From assembly GCF_002531755.2 (NCBI RefSeq), contig NZ_CP034998.1:2852001-2916000 (forward strand): a stretch of DNA of 64,000 nucleotides, read 5' to 3'. Made by a program: the position numbers and the translations under genes. Positions 44,728 through 53,373 of the stretch are shown here, piece after piece; the stretch's first letter is position 1; each line of letters starts with the position of its first letter. The DNA is from Rhizobium acidisoli. Its GTDB lineage: Bacteria > Pseudomonadota > Alphaproteobacteria > Rhizobiales > Rhizobiaceae. The notes below the pieces were generated by a model. It was given only the letters and a program-made list of their open reading frames with translations, did not search any database and was not told the DNA's origin.

Positions 44728-46917
44728 TCAGGCAGCCTTGGTCTTCGCCTTGCGGGCCAGATGCGCCACGACATTTTCGATCATCCGCATGCCGGCATCG
44801 CCGCCGAGCGTCATGATCGATTCCGGGTGGAACTGCACCGCGGCGATCGGCTCCTTGGCGTGCTCAATGCCCATGATCGTGCCGTCTTCGCTTTCCGCGG
44901 TGATGATGAAGTCGCGCGGCAGCGTCGAGGGATCGGCGAAGATCGAGTGGTAGCGGCCGACCGTCACTTCCTTCGAAAGGCCGGAGAAGACGATGCCGGG
45001 CTCCAGCACGCGGATGCGCGAGGGTTTGCCGTGCATCGGCAGCGCCAGATGGCGCAGTTCCCCGCCATAGGCTTCGGCGAGCGCCTGCAGGCCGAGGCAG
45101 ACGCCGAAGATCGGCAGGTTGCGCGCCCGCGCCTTCTTGATCGTCGCCTTGCAGTCGAAATCCTTGGGCGTTCCGGGCCCGGGCGACAGCACGACGAGGT
45201 CCGGGTTCAGCCGGTCGAAGATTTCCTCCGGCACCGGCGTGCGCACGGTCGAAACGCTCGCCCCCGTCTGGCGGAAATAATTGGCGAGCGTGTGGACAAA
45301 GCTGTCCTCGTGGTCGACGAGCAGGATGCTGACGCCCTTGCCGACGCTTGCGACATCGCGCTGGGTCTTGCCGGAATTGCCGGTCTTGGCGTCGCGGATG
45401 GCGGAAAGCATGGCAGAGGCCTTCAATTCTGTTTCGGCTTCTTCTTCTTCAGGAATGGAATCGTTGAGCAGCGTCGCCCCGGCGCGCACCTCGGCGATAC
45501 CGTCCTTGATGCGCACCGTGCGCAGCGTCAGGCCGGTGTTCATGTCGCCGTTGAAACCGACCATGCCGATCGCTCCACCATACCATGCGCGCGGGCTTTT
45601 TTCACGGCTCTCGATGAAGCGCATCGCCCAGAGCTTCGGAGCGCCGGTGACGGTGACGGCCCAGGCGTGGCTCAAGAAACCGTCGAAGGCATCCATGTCG
45701 TCACGCAGCCGGCCCTCGATATGATCGACCGTGTGGATGAGGCGCGAATACATCTCGATCTGCCGGCGGCCGATCACCTTGACCGAGCCAGGCTCGCAGA
45801 CGCGGCTCTTGTCGTTGCGGTCGACGTCGGAGCACATGGTCAGCTCGGATTCGTCCTTCTTCGAATTCAAGAGCTTCAGGATCTGCTCGCTGTCGGCGAT
45901 CGGGTCGTCACCGCGCTTGATCGTGCCCGAGATCGGGCAGGTCTCGATCCTGCGGCCGGAAACGCGCACGAACATCTCGGGCGAGGCACCGACCAGATAT
46001 TCCTGATGGCCGAGATTGATGAAGAAGGAATAGGGCGACGGATTGATCGCCTTCAGCCGCTTGGAAATGTCGGAAGGCTTGCTTTCGCAGCGCTCCATGA
46101 ATTTCTGCCCGGGCACAACTTCGAAGAGATCACCCTTGCGGAAACTTTCCTTCGCCTTGACGACGAGTTCGGCATATTCGCCGGGTCGGTGATCGCTCTT
46201 CGGCGGAATGGCATCCGTGTGCTTGAAAGGCTCTGGCGCGATATCCCCAGCCTTGCCCTCGGTCGTCAAGCCGCCCTTTTCGAAATCGTAACGGTCGATC
46301 CAGGCCTTGGCGGCATAGTTGTCGACGACGAGGATTTCGTCCGGCAGGTAGAGCACCATGTCGCGCTGGTCGGAGGGCCGCGTCAGCTTCAGATCGATCG
46401 CATCGAACTGGAAGGCGATGTCATAGCCGAAGGCGCCGTAGAGTCCGAGGCTCGCATCCGCCTGCGAATAGAAGAGGTCGGTGACGGCACGCAGCACGGT
46501 AAAGACCGTCGGCATCTTCGAGCGCTCTTCCTCGGTGAACACCCGATCCGGCGCTTTGACCGAGAGGTCGAGACGGCGGGCGGAGGAAGCCCCGAGCACG
46601 AGGTCGGACACCGTTTTCAGCCGCTCGGTGACGAAGCCGAGAAGCACCTCGCCGCGTTCGTTATAGGCCTCGATCCAGACGTCGCGCCCGAAGGAGGAGA
46701 TGCCGAGCGGCGGATCGACGACGGCGGTATCCCAGCGCGTATAACGTCCCGGATATTCGTAGTTCGACGAGAACACCGCACCGCGGCGCTCATCGAGCTT
46801 GTCGATATAGGAAGAGACCGCGTCGCCGTAGGGGATCGCACGCCGCTGCCGCGTGACCGATATCCCGCCCTTGGTCTCGTAGATTTCCGCACCATCATCC
46901 CGCAGGATCGTTACCAT
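44728..46917 (-). CDS. trpE: Anthranilate synthase, fused TrpE-TrpG
   Basis: Makes anthranilate from chorismate and glutamine. A 729-residue fusion: TrpE domain (residues 1-500) with the chorismate-site [17 protein letters not shown] and [20 protein letters not shown]; TrpG domain (about 530-729) with the GATase motifs [29 protein letters not shown] (catalytic Cys) and FHPESIMT (His/Glu). The fusion is characteristic of rhizobia. Expression is under the trpL attenuator 50 bases upstream. Confidence 0.97.
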   Translation of the reverse strand: MVTILRDDGAEIYETKGGISVTRQRRAIPYGDAVSSYIDKLDERRGAVFSSNYEYPGRYTRWDTAVVDPPLGISSFGRDVWIEAYNERGEVLLGFVTERLKTVSDLVLGASSARRLDLSVKAPDRVFTEEERSKMPTVFTVLRAVTDLFYSQADASLGLYGAFGYDIAFQFDAIDLKLTRPSDQRDMVLYLPDEILVVDNYAAKAWIDRYDFEKGGLTTEGKAGDIAPEPFKHTDAIPPKSDHRPGEYAELVVKAKESFRKGDLFEVVPGQKFMERCESKPSDISKRLKAINPSPYSFFINLGHQEYLVGASPEMFVRVSGRRIETCPISGTIKRGDDPIADSEQILKLLNSKKDESELTMCSDVDRNDKSRVCEPGSVKVIGRRQIEMYSRLIHTVDHIEGRLRDDMDAFDGFLSHAWAVTVTGAPKLWAMRFIESREKSPRAWYGGAIGMVGFNGDMNTGLTLRTVRIKDGIAEVRAGATLLNDSIPEEEEAETELKASAMLSAIRDAKTGNSGKTQRDVASVGKGVSILLVDHEDSFVHTLANYFRQTGASVSTVRTPVPEEIFDRLNPDLVVLSPGPGTPKDFDCKATIKKARARNLPIFGVCLGLQALAEAYGGELRHLALPMHGKPSRIRVLEPGIVFSGLSKEVTVGRYHSIFADPSTLPRDFIITAESEDGTIMGIEHAKEPIAAVQFHPESIMTLGGDAGMRMIENVVAHLARKAKTKAA

Positions 46918-46962
46918 TGTTCCACTCCGTTATCGGGGCCCGGACGACAGGCGGCGATAAAT

Positions 46963-46992
46963 AAAAAAGCCGCCTCGAAGTTTCGGGCGGCT
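46963..46992 (-). terminator. Attenuator terminator of trpE(G)
   Basis: GCCGCC / GGCGGC stem then seven T on the minus strand. The same GCCGCC (region 3, 46986-46991 on the other strand) can instead pair with an upstream GGCGGC (region 2, 47027-47032) just after the leader stop, giving the antiterminator. Confidence 0.92.
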
Positions 46993-47032
46993 CACTCGTC
47001 GTCGTCTTTGGACACGATTGGTCGAGGCCGCC

Positions 47033-47077
47033 TTAGCGAGCCCACCACCAAACAGCAATGTTCAAGGACTTGATCAT
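47033..47077 (-). CDS. trpL: Tryptophan leader peptide TrpL
   Basis: ATG ATC AAG TCC TTG AAC ATT GCT GTT TGG TGG TGG GCT CGC TAA: a 14-residue peptide, MIKSLNIAVWWWAR, with three consecutive Trp codons. The stop adjoins region 2 of the hairpin switch. When Trp-tRNA is short the ribosome stalls at the Trp codons, region 2 pairs with 3, and transcription continues into trpE. This matches the known S. meliloti arrangement. Confidence 0.95.
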   Translation of the reverse strand: MIKSLNIAVWWWAR

Positions 47078-47134
47078 GGAAAAATTGTTAGCCTGAGATC
47101 AGCCGCCGCGCAAGAGGCGATTGCGCGAATGAAA

Positions 47135-47160
47135 GGGGCGGCCCGAAAGCCGCCCCACCC
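47135..47160 (-). terminator. Terminator of the heme receptor gene
   Basis: Stem GGGGCGGC / GCCGCCCC with loop CCGAAA, followed on the minus strand by TTTCATTC, about 24 bases past the stop. Confidence 0.82.
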
Positions 47161-47179
47161 CAGCCTTGAAGACTTGTAA

Positions 47180-49438
47180 TCAGAACGTCTTGGTGAGCGA
47201 GACCTTGAAGGTACGGCCAGGCTCGGAATACCACTCCAGAGGCTGCGATGCCGTCGCCGAGCTCAGGTTGACCTCGCGCACGGCGAGTGCGTTATAGTGC
47301 TCCTGATCAAAGATGTTGTAGACACCCCCCTGGATGCGCAGGCCCGGCAGCTGTTCCGGCGTCCACCAACCGGTCAGGTCCACGATCGCATAACCGGGCG
47401 CATCGAAGGTCGTGTCGGCGGTGTTGGTGATGGGCGTCTTGAGGTGGTCGGTCAGCATGCCGGCAGAAAGCGTCGAGGAAAGGTCGAAGCCGAAGGTTTC
47501 GTTGCTCCAGCCGCCGCCGACAATCGCCTTGAACGGCGCCACCGAGCGCAGGCGCTGCGTGGTTTCTTCATTCCTGCCATAGGCATAGGCAAGCGACGCA
47601 TGCAGATTGATGCCGTTGTTGAAGGTCTTGGCGGCGCTGGCTTCGATACCTGAGATCGTCGCCGCTGCCACGTTCGTGTAATTGAACTCCGTGAAGCCGG
47701 TCGCGTCGACGCTCGTCACCGTCTCGATGAAGTTCTGGTAGCGGGTGTGGAAAAGCGCGACCCTTCCGGTAACGTCGCCCGTGTCGAAATTGGCGCCGAC
47801 TTCGATGCCGCGGCCGATTTCCGGTTCCAGATCAGGATTACCGAGCTGGGCGTAGCGGCTAGTAGGGTTGTAGAAGCGGCTGTAGAGTTCGTCGACGGTT
47901 GGCGCGCGGAAGCCGACCGCCAATTGCATGTAGAGTTCCACATCAGGCGTCAGGTCGTATGTTGCAAGGATCTTCGGCGACAGGGCGGCTTCCGTCCGGT
48001 TGCGAAGATCGCCGAAACGAGTAAGGCCGGTATTATTGGCAAAATCGCCGCCGGTCGAGGGATTGTAGTTGAACCAGTCGAAGCGGAAACCGGGTGTCAG
48101 CGTGAAGCCGGTATTGCCGATTTCGATCTTGTCTTCGACAACAAGACCAAGGTTTTGGCTGTCGACATCAGGTACTTCCGCCTGGTTGTTCAGTGCCGGG
48201 CATGTTGTCGATGTGGGGCAAAGAGCCCAGCTATACTGGCTCCAGCTGGAGACGCCGACATCGAGACCGACGCGCATGGAGTGGTTGAGACCGGAATATT
48301 CGAAATCCTTCGTCGCGGTGCCGCTGAAGCCCCAGGTTTCGTTTTCGATCTCGTTGTTACGGCCATAGGCCACATTGGCGGTCGTGCGGCCCCTGCTGCC
48401 GGCTTCCTTCTTCAAATCCAGCCAATAAAGCGTGGCGCGAGCACTGCTGAAGAAGGCATCGGAGGACTGCGCTTCATAATCATAATCGAGCGACACGCGA
48501 TCGCGGTCGCGCAGTTCGCGACCGTCATAATTGTCGATCATGAAGTTACGAGGGCTGGAGCCCCCCTGAAGTTGGCGCAGGTCGGTTTTTAGATCCCGGC
48601 GGAACCGTTCCGCTGTCAAGCCGATGCGATGGCCGCCTTCCAACTCCTGGCGCAGTTTGAAGAGCAGGTTATTCTGATCGAAGTCAGCCGGATTCGCCTC
48701 GGTGCGAAGAGCACCGTAGCTGTCGTTGTCGCCCATATTGTCGCGTTCATGGCCTTTGCGGTAGCCGCCCTGGAACAGGATCGAGGTGCCGCCGATCTTC
48801 TTGGCAGCGGCGGCTGAGCCGGAAAGACTCCTGTCTTCGCTGTCATAGGTTGACTTGACGATTGCACCCCAGTCGCGGCCTTCAGGAATGAGATCCTCAG
48901 GCTCCAACGTATTGAGAACGATGGCGCCGCCGAGCATGCCTGAACCGCCCTTGCTCGAATCCGCGCCGCGCACGATATCGAGTGAAGATAGCGAATCGAA
49001 ATCGAAGGTATCGCCGCCGCCATTGGCGTTGGCAGGCGCAAAAGCGCCCTGGCGCGAGCTGTTCGAAATATAAGGGATCGGAATTCCGTCGATGGTGGTC
49101 AGGATGCGAGCACCGGAAAGGCCGCGCAGGTTGAAGCCTGCATCGCCACGCGAATAGTTCACACCCGCATCGACGCTGCGGCCGATATCGTCGTAATTGG
49201 TGACCTGCTTCTCTTCCAGTTGCTTCTGGGTGATTTCCGTTGCCAGCGGCGTGTCGGCGACGCTGCCCGGCGCCACGCGTTTGCCCTTGACGACGATCTT
49301 CTGCAGGACGGTGCTGTCGTCCGTCGTCGCTTGCGGCGTGGTGGCCGCAGCGCTTTGCGCGAAAGACTGTGAAACAGGAAGAACAACTGCGGCTGCCGTG
49401 CAGACCAATAGAACCGAGCGCCAATATCGGACGATCAT
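47180..49438 (-). CDS. shmR: TonB-dependent heme/hemoglobin receptor
   Basis: A 752-residue outer-membrane receptor: signal peptide ending FAQ (residue 28), TonB box region (STVLQKIVVKGKRV), plug domain (ANGGGDTFDFDSLSSLDIVR; RGADSSKGGSGMLGGAIVLN) and a beta-barrel ending in Phe (SLTKTF). FRAP and NPDL boxes of heme receptors are present (VGFRAPTVDELYSRFYN, GNPDLEPE), but no His lies between them. Position beside trpE(G) fits shmR of S. meliloti, which I recall. An iron operator overlaps its promoter. Confidence 0.9.
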   Translation of the reverse strand: MIVRYWRSVLLVCTAAAVVLPVSQSFAQSAAATTPQATTDDSTVLQKIVVKGKRVAPGSVADTPLATEITQKQLEEKQVTNYDDIGRSVDAGVNYSRGDAGFNLRGLSGARILTTIDGIPIPYISNSSRQGAFAPANANGGGDTFDFDSLSSLDIVRGADSSKGGSGMLGGAIVLNTLEPEDLIPEGRDWGAIVKSTYDSEDRSLSGSAAAAKKIGGTSILFQGGYRKGHERDNMGDNDSYGALRTEANPADFDQNNLLFKLRQELEGGHRIGLTAERFRRDLKTDLRQLQGGSSPRNFMIDNYDGRELRDRDRVSLDYDYEAQSSDAFFSSARATLYWLDLKKEAGSRGRTTANVAYGRNNEIENETWGFSGTATKDFEYSGLNHSMRVGLDVGVSSWSQYSWALCPTSTTCPALNNQAEVPDVDSQNLGLVVEDKIEIGNTGFTLTPGFRFDWFNYNPSTGGDFANNTGLTRFGDLRNRTEAALSPKILATYDLTPDVELYMQLAVGFRAPTVDELYSRFYNPTSRYAQLGNPDLEPEIGRGIEVGANFDTGDVTGRVALFHTRYQNFIETVTSVDATGFTEFNYTNVAAATISGIEASAAKTFNNGINLHASLAYAYGRNEETTQRLRSVAPFKAIVGGGWSNETFGFDLSSTLSAGMLTDHLKTPITNTADTTFDAPGYAIVDLTGWWTPEQLPGLRIQGGVYNIFDQEHYNALAVREVNLSSATASQPLEWYSEPGRTFKVSLTKTF

Positions 49439-49553
49439 AACCTACCCTCTAAATGATGATTACCGGGCTGGCTGGTCGTGGCGCGTCGAACGCTCGAGGG
49501 GCTGGCTGGGCTTTTGCGGATGAAGACGATGCAGAATTCCGCCTTCTTTTTGC

Positions 49554-49582
49554 CGCATAAAAAACATGAGAAGTTCTGTCAA
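49554..49582 (-). promoter_or_regulatory. Promoter of the heme receptor gene, with IRO-type operator
   Basis: On the minus strand: TTGACA, 17-base spacer, TATGCG. The -35 box lies within TGA-CAGAACTTC-TCA, a perfect TGA-N9-TCA iron-responsive operator as bound by RirA in rhizobia. The binding would block the promoter under iron-rich conditions. The motif is seen; the regulator is inferred. Confidence 0.72.
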
Positions 49583-49667
49583 CATAAACCGGCAAAATAT
49601 GTTGAAAAATCTATCAAGTTTTAACGATCTTTCCTGACGTTGCGCAATTGCAACGAAAACCGCCATA

Positions 49668-50684
49668 ATGCGTTACCCCCACGCAATCGACATGACGGAA
49701 ACGGATGCGTTGAGAAAACTTTCGATACTGGCGATCCTTCTCGCCGCAGCCCCCTTTCTTGCCGGTGCCCGCCTGCCCCCGCACGGTCCCCTACCACAGC
49801 CTCGACCGGACGCCGCCGATACGATCAGCCCTACCCCACTTCCCGATAAGGCTGAACCACCGTCACCGGATGATGTGCCGGCACCTCAGCCAAAGCCTGA
49901 TATGAAGAAGCCGGAGGCACCGGTACCAGACCAGCCATCGGGGCCGCCCACCGAACCGAAAAAACCCGAATCGGCAAAACCCGAACCGGCAAAGCCCTCA
50001 CCGGCGGAGCCGATGCAGGGCCCGCCGCTCCCGCCGGGCCAAGGCCCGCAGACGCCGGAGGAAGACAACAAGCCACCCGCCGAGCAGACGCTCGAAGAGC
50101 AGCATCTGACGATCGAACCGGAAAGCGATGCTGAGCACGCCGAATGCACCGCTGCGCTCAAGGCCTTGGGCGTCGTCTTCAAGGATGTCCCGCGCATCGA
50201 TGACGGCAACGGCTGCGGTATCGACAAGCCGATCACCGTTTCCGAGGCCCTGCCCGGCATCACGCTGAAGCCGGAGGCTACGGTCCGCTGCCCGGCCGCA
50301 CTCGCCCTTGCCCGCTGGATGAAGGAGAGCGTTATTCCGGCAGCCTCTGCCGCTCTGCCGGAGCAGGGCCGCCTCACGACGGTCAACCAGGCAACCTCCT
50401 ATATGTGCCGCCTTCGCAACAGCGCAGGCACGGGCAAGATCTCCGAACATGCCCGCGGCAACGCCATCGACATTGCAAGCTTCCATTTCGAGAAAGGCGA
50501 AGATGTCGCCGTCCGCTCCCGCCGCGAAGACCCGACGTTGACCGGCGCCTTCCAACGCACCGTCAGCGCCGCCGGCTGCCTCTATTTCACCACCGTCCTT
50601 GACCCCGAAAGCGACGCCGCCCACGAAACCCATTTCCACCTCGACGTGATCGAAAGGAAAGGCGGCTATCGCTACTGCCACTGA
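49668..50684 (+). CDS. Extensin-like domain protein with proline-rich linker
   Basis: A 338-residue secreted protein: signal peptide (KLSILAILLAAAPFLAGA), a long low-complexity Pro/Lys/Glu linker (residues about 40-150), and a C-terminal domain with four or more Cys and the peptidase-like HARGNAIDIASFHF and HETHFHLD stretches, like a zinc D,D-peptidase fold. Called extensin-like C-terminal by family habit; it is probably a cell-wall-binding or peptidoglycan-active protein. The start may be the ATG eight codons later (MTETDALRK). Confidence 0.83.
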   Translation: MRYPHAIDMTETDALRKLSILAILLAAAPFLAGARLPPHGPLPQPRPDAADTISPTPLPDKAEPPSPDDVPAPQPKPDMKKPEAPVPDQPSGPPTEPKKPESAKPEPAKPSPAEPMQGPPLPPGQGPQTPEEDNKPPAEQTLEEQHLTIEPESDAEHAECTAALKALGVVFKDVPRIDDGNGCGIDKPITVSEALPGITLKPEATVRCPAALALARWMKESVIPAASAALPEQGRLTTVNQATSYMCRLRNSAGTGKISEHARGNAIDIASFHFEKGEDVAVRSRREDPTLTGAFQRTVSAAGCLYFTTVLDPESDAAHETHFHLDVIERKGGYRYCH

Positions 50685-50729
50685 TCATTCAATGGCCGTG
50701 AATCGGGTTGGCCAGCCAACAGAGCGCTG

Positions 50730-50869
50730 CCCCTCACCCTAACCCTCTCCCCGTAAAACGGGGAGAGGGGACGTGCCCTGCGAGGCGTGGGCGAGGGACG
50801 GAGAGGTTGCGGCACACCCCCTTCGCCCCGTTTACGGGGAGAAGGTGCCGGCAGGCGGATGAGGGGCAG
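50730..50869. repeat. GC-rich inverted repeat (family C)
   Basis: CCCCTCACCCTAACCCTCTC at one end, GGCGGATGAGGGGC at the other, with an internal CTCTCCCCGTAAAACGGGGAGAG hairpin and a second CCCCGTTTACGGGG hairpin. Shares the GAGAAGGTGCC...GGCGGATGAGG motif with 36496-36635. Located between convergent genes. Confidence 0.8.
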
Positions 50870-50908
50870 GTCTCGCAGATCTAGTGAGAAAGATGTCACG
50901 TGCACCAA

Positions 50909-52588
50909 TCAGAACAGCCCCTCGATATAACCCTGCTCATTCAGGAAAATCCGCTCCGCCGACGGTGACTTCGGCAGCCCGGGCATGGTCATGATCTCGC
51001 CGGTGATGGCGACGACGAAGCCGGCCCCCGCCGAAAGCCGCACCTCCCGCACGGTAACGATGTGGCCTTCCGGCGCGCCGCGCAGGCTCGGATCGGTGGA
51101 GAAGGAATATTGCGTCTTGGCCATGCAGACCGGCAGCTTGCCGTAGCCCTGCTCCTCCCATGTCTGCAACTGGTCGCGCACCGCCTTGTCGGCCGTCACC
51201 TCGCCGGCATGGTAGATCTTCGAGGCGACGATCTCGATCTTCTCGAACAGCGAAATATCGTCGCCATAGAGCGGTTGGAATTTCGCCTGACCGGATTCGG
51301 CGAGCTCCACCACCTTGTGCGCCAGCTCCTCGATGCCGGCCGAACCCAGCGCCCAGTGGCGGCAAAGGATCGCCTCGGCGCCGAGCCTCGAAACAAATTC
51401 CTTCACCGCCGCGATTTCGGCGTCGGTATCGGAGATGAAATGGTTGATCGCCACGACCACCGGCACACCGAACCGGCGGACATTGGCGACGTGGCGGCCA
51501 AGATTGGCGCAGCCCTTTTTCAGCGCCGCGACATCCTCCGTGCCGAGGTCGTCTTTCTTCACCCCGCCATTCATCTTCAGCGCCCTGACGGTTGCGACGA
51601 TGACCGCCGCATCCGGCTTCAACGCGGCCTTACGGCATTTGATGTCGAAAAATTTCTCGGCGCCGAGATCGGCCCCGAAGCCCGCTTCCGTCACGACATA
51701 GTCGCCGAGCTTCAGCGCCGTCTTCGTCGCCGTCACCGAATTGCAGCCATGGGCGATGTTGGCAAACGGCCCGCCATGCACAAAGGCCGGATTGTTCTCC
51801 AGCGTCTGCACGAGGTTCGGCTGCATCGCATCTTTCAGCAATACCGCCATGGCGCCGTCGGCTTTCAGGTCGCGCGCATGCACCGGCGTCCTGTCGAAGC
51901 GATAGCCGATGATGATGTCGCCGAGCCGCCGCTCGAGATCCGTGAGGTCGGTGGCGAGGCAGAGGATCGCCATCACTTCGGAGGCAACGGTGATGTCGAA
52001 CCCGCCCTGGCGCGGGAAGCCGTTGGCAACGCCGCCGAGCGAGGAGACCATACTTCTGAGCGCCCGGTCGTTCATATCCATCACCCGCCGCCAGGTGATG
52101 CGGCGGATATCGATATTCTCTTCGTTGCCCCAGTAAATGTGATTGTCGATCATCGCCGCCAGCAGATTGTGCGCCGAGGTAATCGCATGGAAATCGCCGG
52201 TGAAATGCAGGTTGATGTCTTCCATCGGCACGACCTGCGCATAACCGCCGCCGGCTGCGCCGCCCTTGACGCCGAAGCAGGGGCCGAGCGAAGCCTCGCG
52301 GATGCAGACGATGGCTTTCTTGCCGATCCGGTTCAGCCCGTCACCGAGGCCCACGGTCGTCGTCGTCTTGCCCTCGCCCGCTGGCGTCGGATTGATCGCG
52401 GTGACGAGGATCAGCTTGCCGTCCTTCTTGCCCGCTTGCCCGGCGATGAATTCGGCGCTGACCTTTGCCTTGTCGTGGCCGTAGGGAACGAGCTGCTCGA
52501 CCGGAATGCCGAGCTTCGCGCCGATTTCGAAGATCGGCTTCTTGGCCGCAGCGCGCGCGATTTCGATATCGGATTTGATTGATGGCAT
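50909..52588 (-). CDS. fhs: Formate-tetrahydrofolate ligase
   Basis: Makes 10-formyl-THF from formate, THF and ATP. A 559-residue enzyme with the ATP-site P-loop [20 protein letters not shown], the [16 protein letters not shown] stretch, [20 protein letters not shown] and a C-terminal [20 protein letters not shown]. Starts [12 protein letters not shown]. Full-length for the family. Divergent from the YqhA-type gene with about 160 bases between. Confidence 0.97.
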   Translation of the reverse strand: MPSIKSDIEIARAAAKKPIFEIGAKLGIPVEQLVPYGHDKAKVSAEFIAGQAGKKDGKLILVTAINPTPAGEGKTTTTVGLGDGLNRIGKKAIVCIREASLGPCFGVKGGAAGGGYAQVVPMEDINLHFTGDFHAITSAHNLLAAMIDNHIYWGNEENIDIRRITWRRVMDMNDRALRSMVSSLGGVANGFPRQGGFDITVASEVMAILCLATDLTDLERRLGDIIIGYRFDRTPVHARDLKADGAMAVLLKDAMQPNLVQTLENNPAFVHGGPFANIAHGCNSVTATKTALKLGDYVVTEAGFGADLGAEKFFDIKCRKAALKPDAAVIVATVRALKMNGGVKKDDLGTEDVAALKKGCANLGRHVANVRRFGVPVVVAINHFISDTDAEIAAVKEFVSRLGAEAILCRHWALGSAGIEELAHKVVELAESGQAKFQPLYGDDISLFEKIEIVASKIYHAGEVTADKAVRDQLQTWEEQGYGKLPVCMAKTQYSFSTDPSLRGAPEGHIVTVREVRLSAGAGFVVAITGEIMTMPGLPKSPSAERIFLNEQGYIEGLF

Positions 52589-52748
52589 GGATGTTCCCCG
52601 TCCCGGCCTGCCGCAGGGCGCGGAGGCGTTGTTCCCTCTTCATCGGGATAGCGAAATATCGGCGAGGTGTGAATAGCGCTGCGCCTTGCGGCGGCCACGC
52701 CGGATGTTTATGTGGCGGTCAACGATCGCGGTTTTATAGGATGAAGAC

Positions 52749-53279
52749 ATGAAAGCACTGGAACTGATCATCGAGCGCATCATCCTGTCGAGCCGCTGGA
52801 TCCTCGTCGCCTTCTATATCGGCCTGGTTGCGGCACTCGCCGTCTATGCCGTTTCCTTCGGCTACAAGCTCCTGAAGATTGCTTCCGGCGTCTTTGCCCT
52901 CGACGAGGCGGAGATGATCCTTGCCATGCTCAGTCTGATCGATGCGGCTCTCGTCGCAAGCCTGATCGTCATGGTGATGATCTCGGGTTATGAAAATTTC
53001 GTCAGCCGCTTCGATGAAGCGAGCGAAGCCGACAACGAAGTCTCCTTTCTCGGCAAGCTTGATTCAGGTAGCCTGAAGATCAAGGTGGCCTCCTCGATCG
53101 TCGCCATCTCCTCCATCCACCTGCTGCAGGTCTTCCTCAATGCCGACAAATATGCCGACGGCAAGATCATGTGGCTGACTTTCATGCATCTCGCCTTCGT
53201 CGCCTCCGCCGTCATGCTCGGCTTCCTGGAAAAGCTGATGAGCGTGACGTCGAAGAATGATTTGAAAGATAAGGGGTAG
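52749..53279 (+). CDS. YqhA / UPF0114-type membrane protein
   Basis: A 176-residue protein with four membrane helices, starting MKALELIIERIILSSRWILV, and the family stretch ALVASLIVMVMISGYENFVS. A member of the UPF0114 (YqhA) family of unknown function. It faces away from fhs and is convergent with the ClpP-fold gene. Confidence 0.87.
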   Translation: MKALELIIERIILSSRWILVAFYIGLVAALAVYAVSFGYKLLKIASGVFALDEAEMILAMLSLIDAALVASLIVMVMISGYENFVSRFDEASEADNEVSFLGKLDSGSLKIKVASSIVAISSIHLLQVFLNADKYADGKIMWLTFMHLAFVASAVMLGFLEKLMSVTSKNDLKDKG

Positions 53280-53373
53280 CCGGCGGGAGGAAGACAATTT
53301 CAGACCGGCCAACAAGCTGTCGCCCACGGCAACAGCGATGAGCCATCAAGAAATGTTCTTCCGCAGTCCGATA

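Noticed and set aside
44605..47073. Open frame of 822 codons on the plus strand opposite trpE(G)
   Set aside because: It lies antisense to a gene whose motifs are certain, has the base-composition-driven look of high-GC shadow frames (many H, R, D, L runs) and no recognisable domain.
52589..52748. Riboswitch upstream of fhs
   Set aside because: The 160-base leader has GC-rich stems, but I could not match it to any known folate-type motif.
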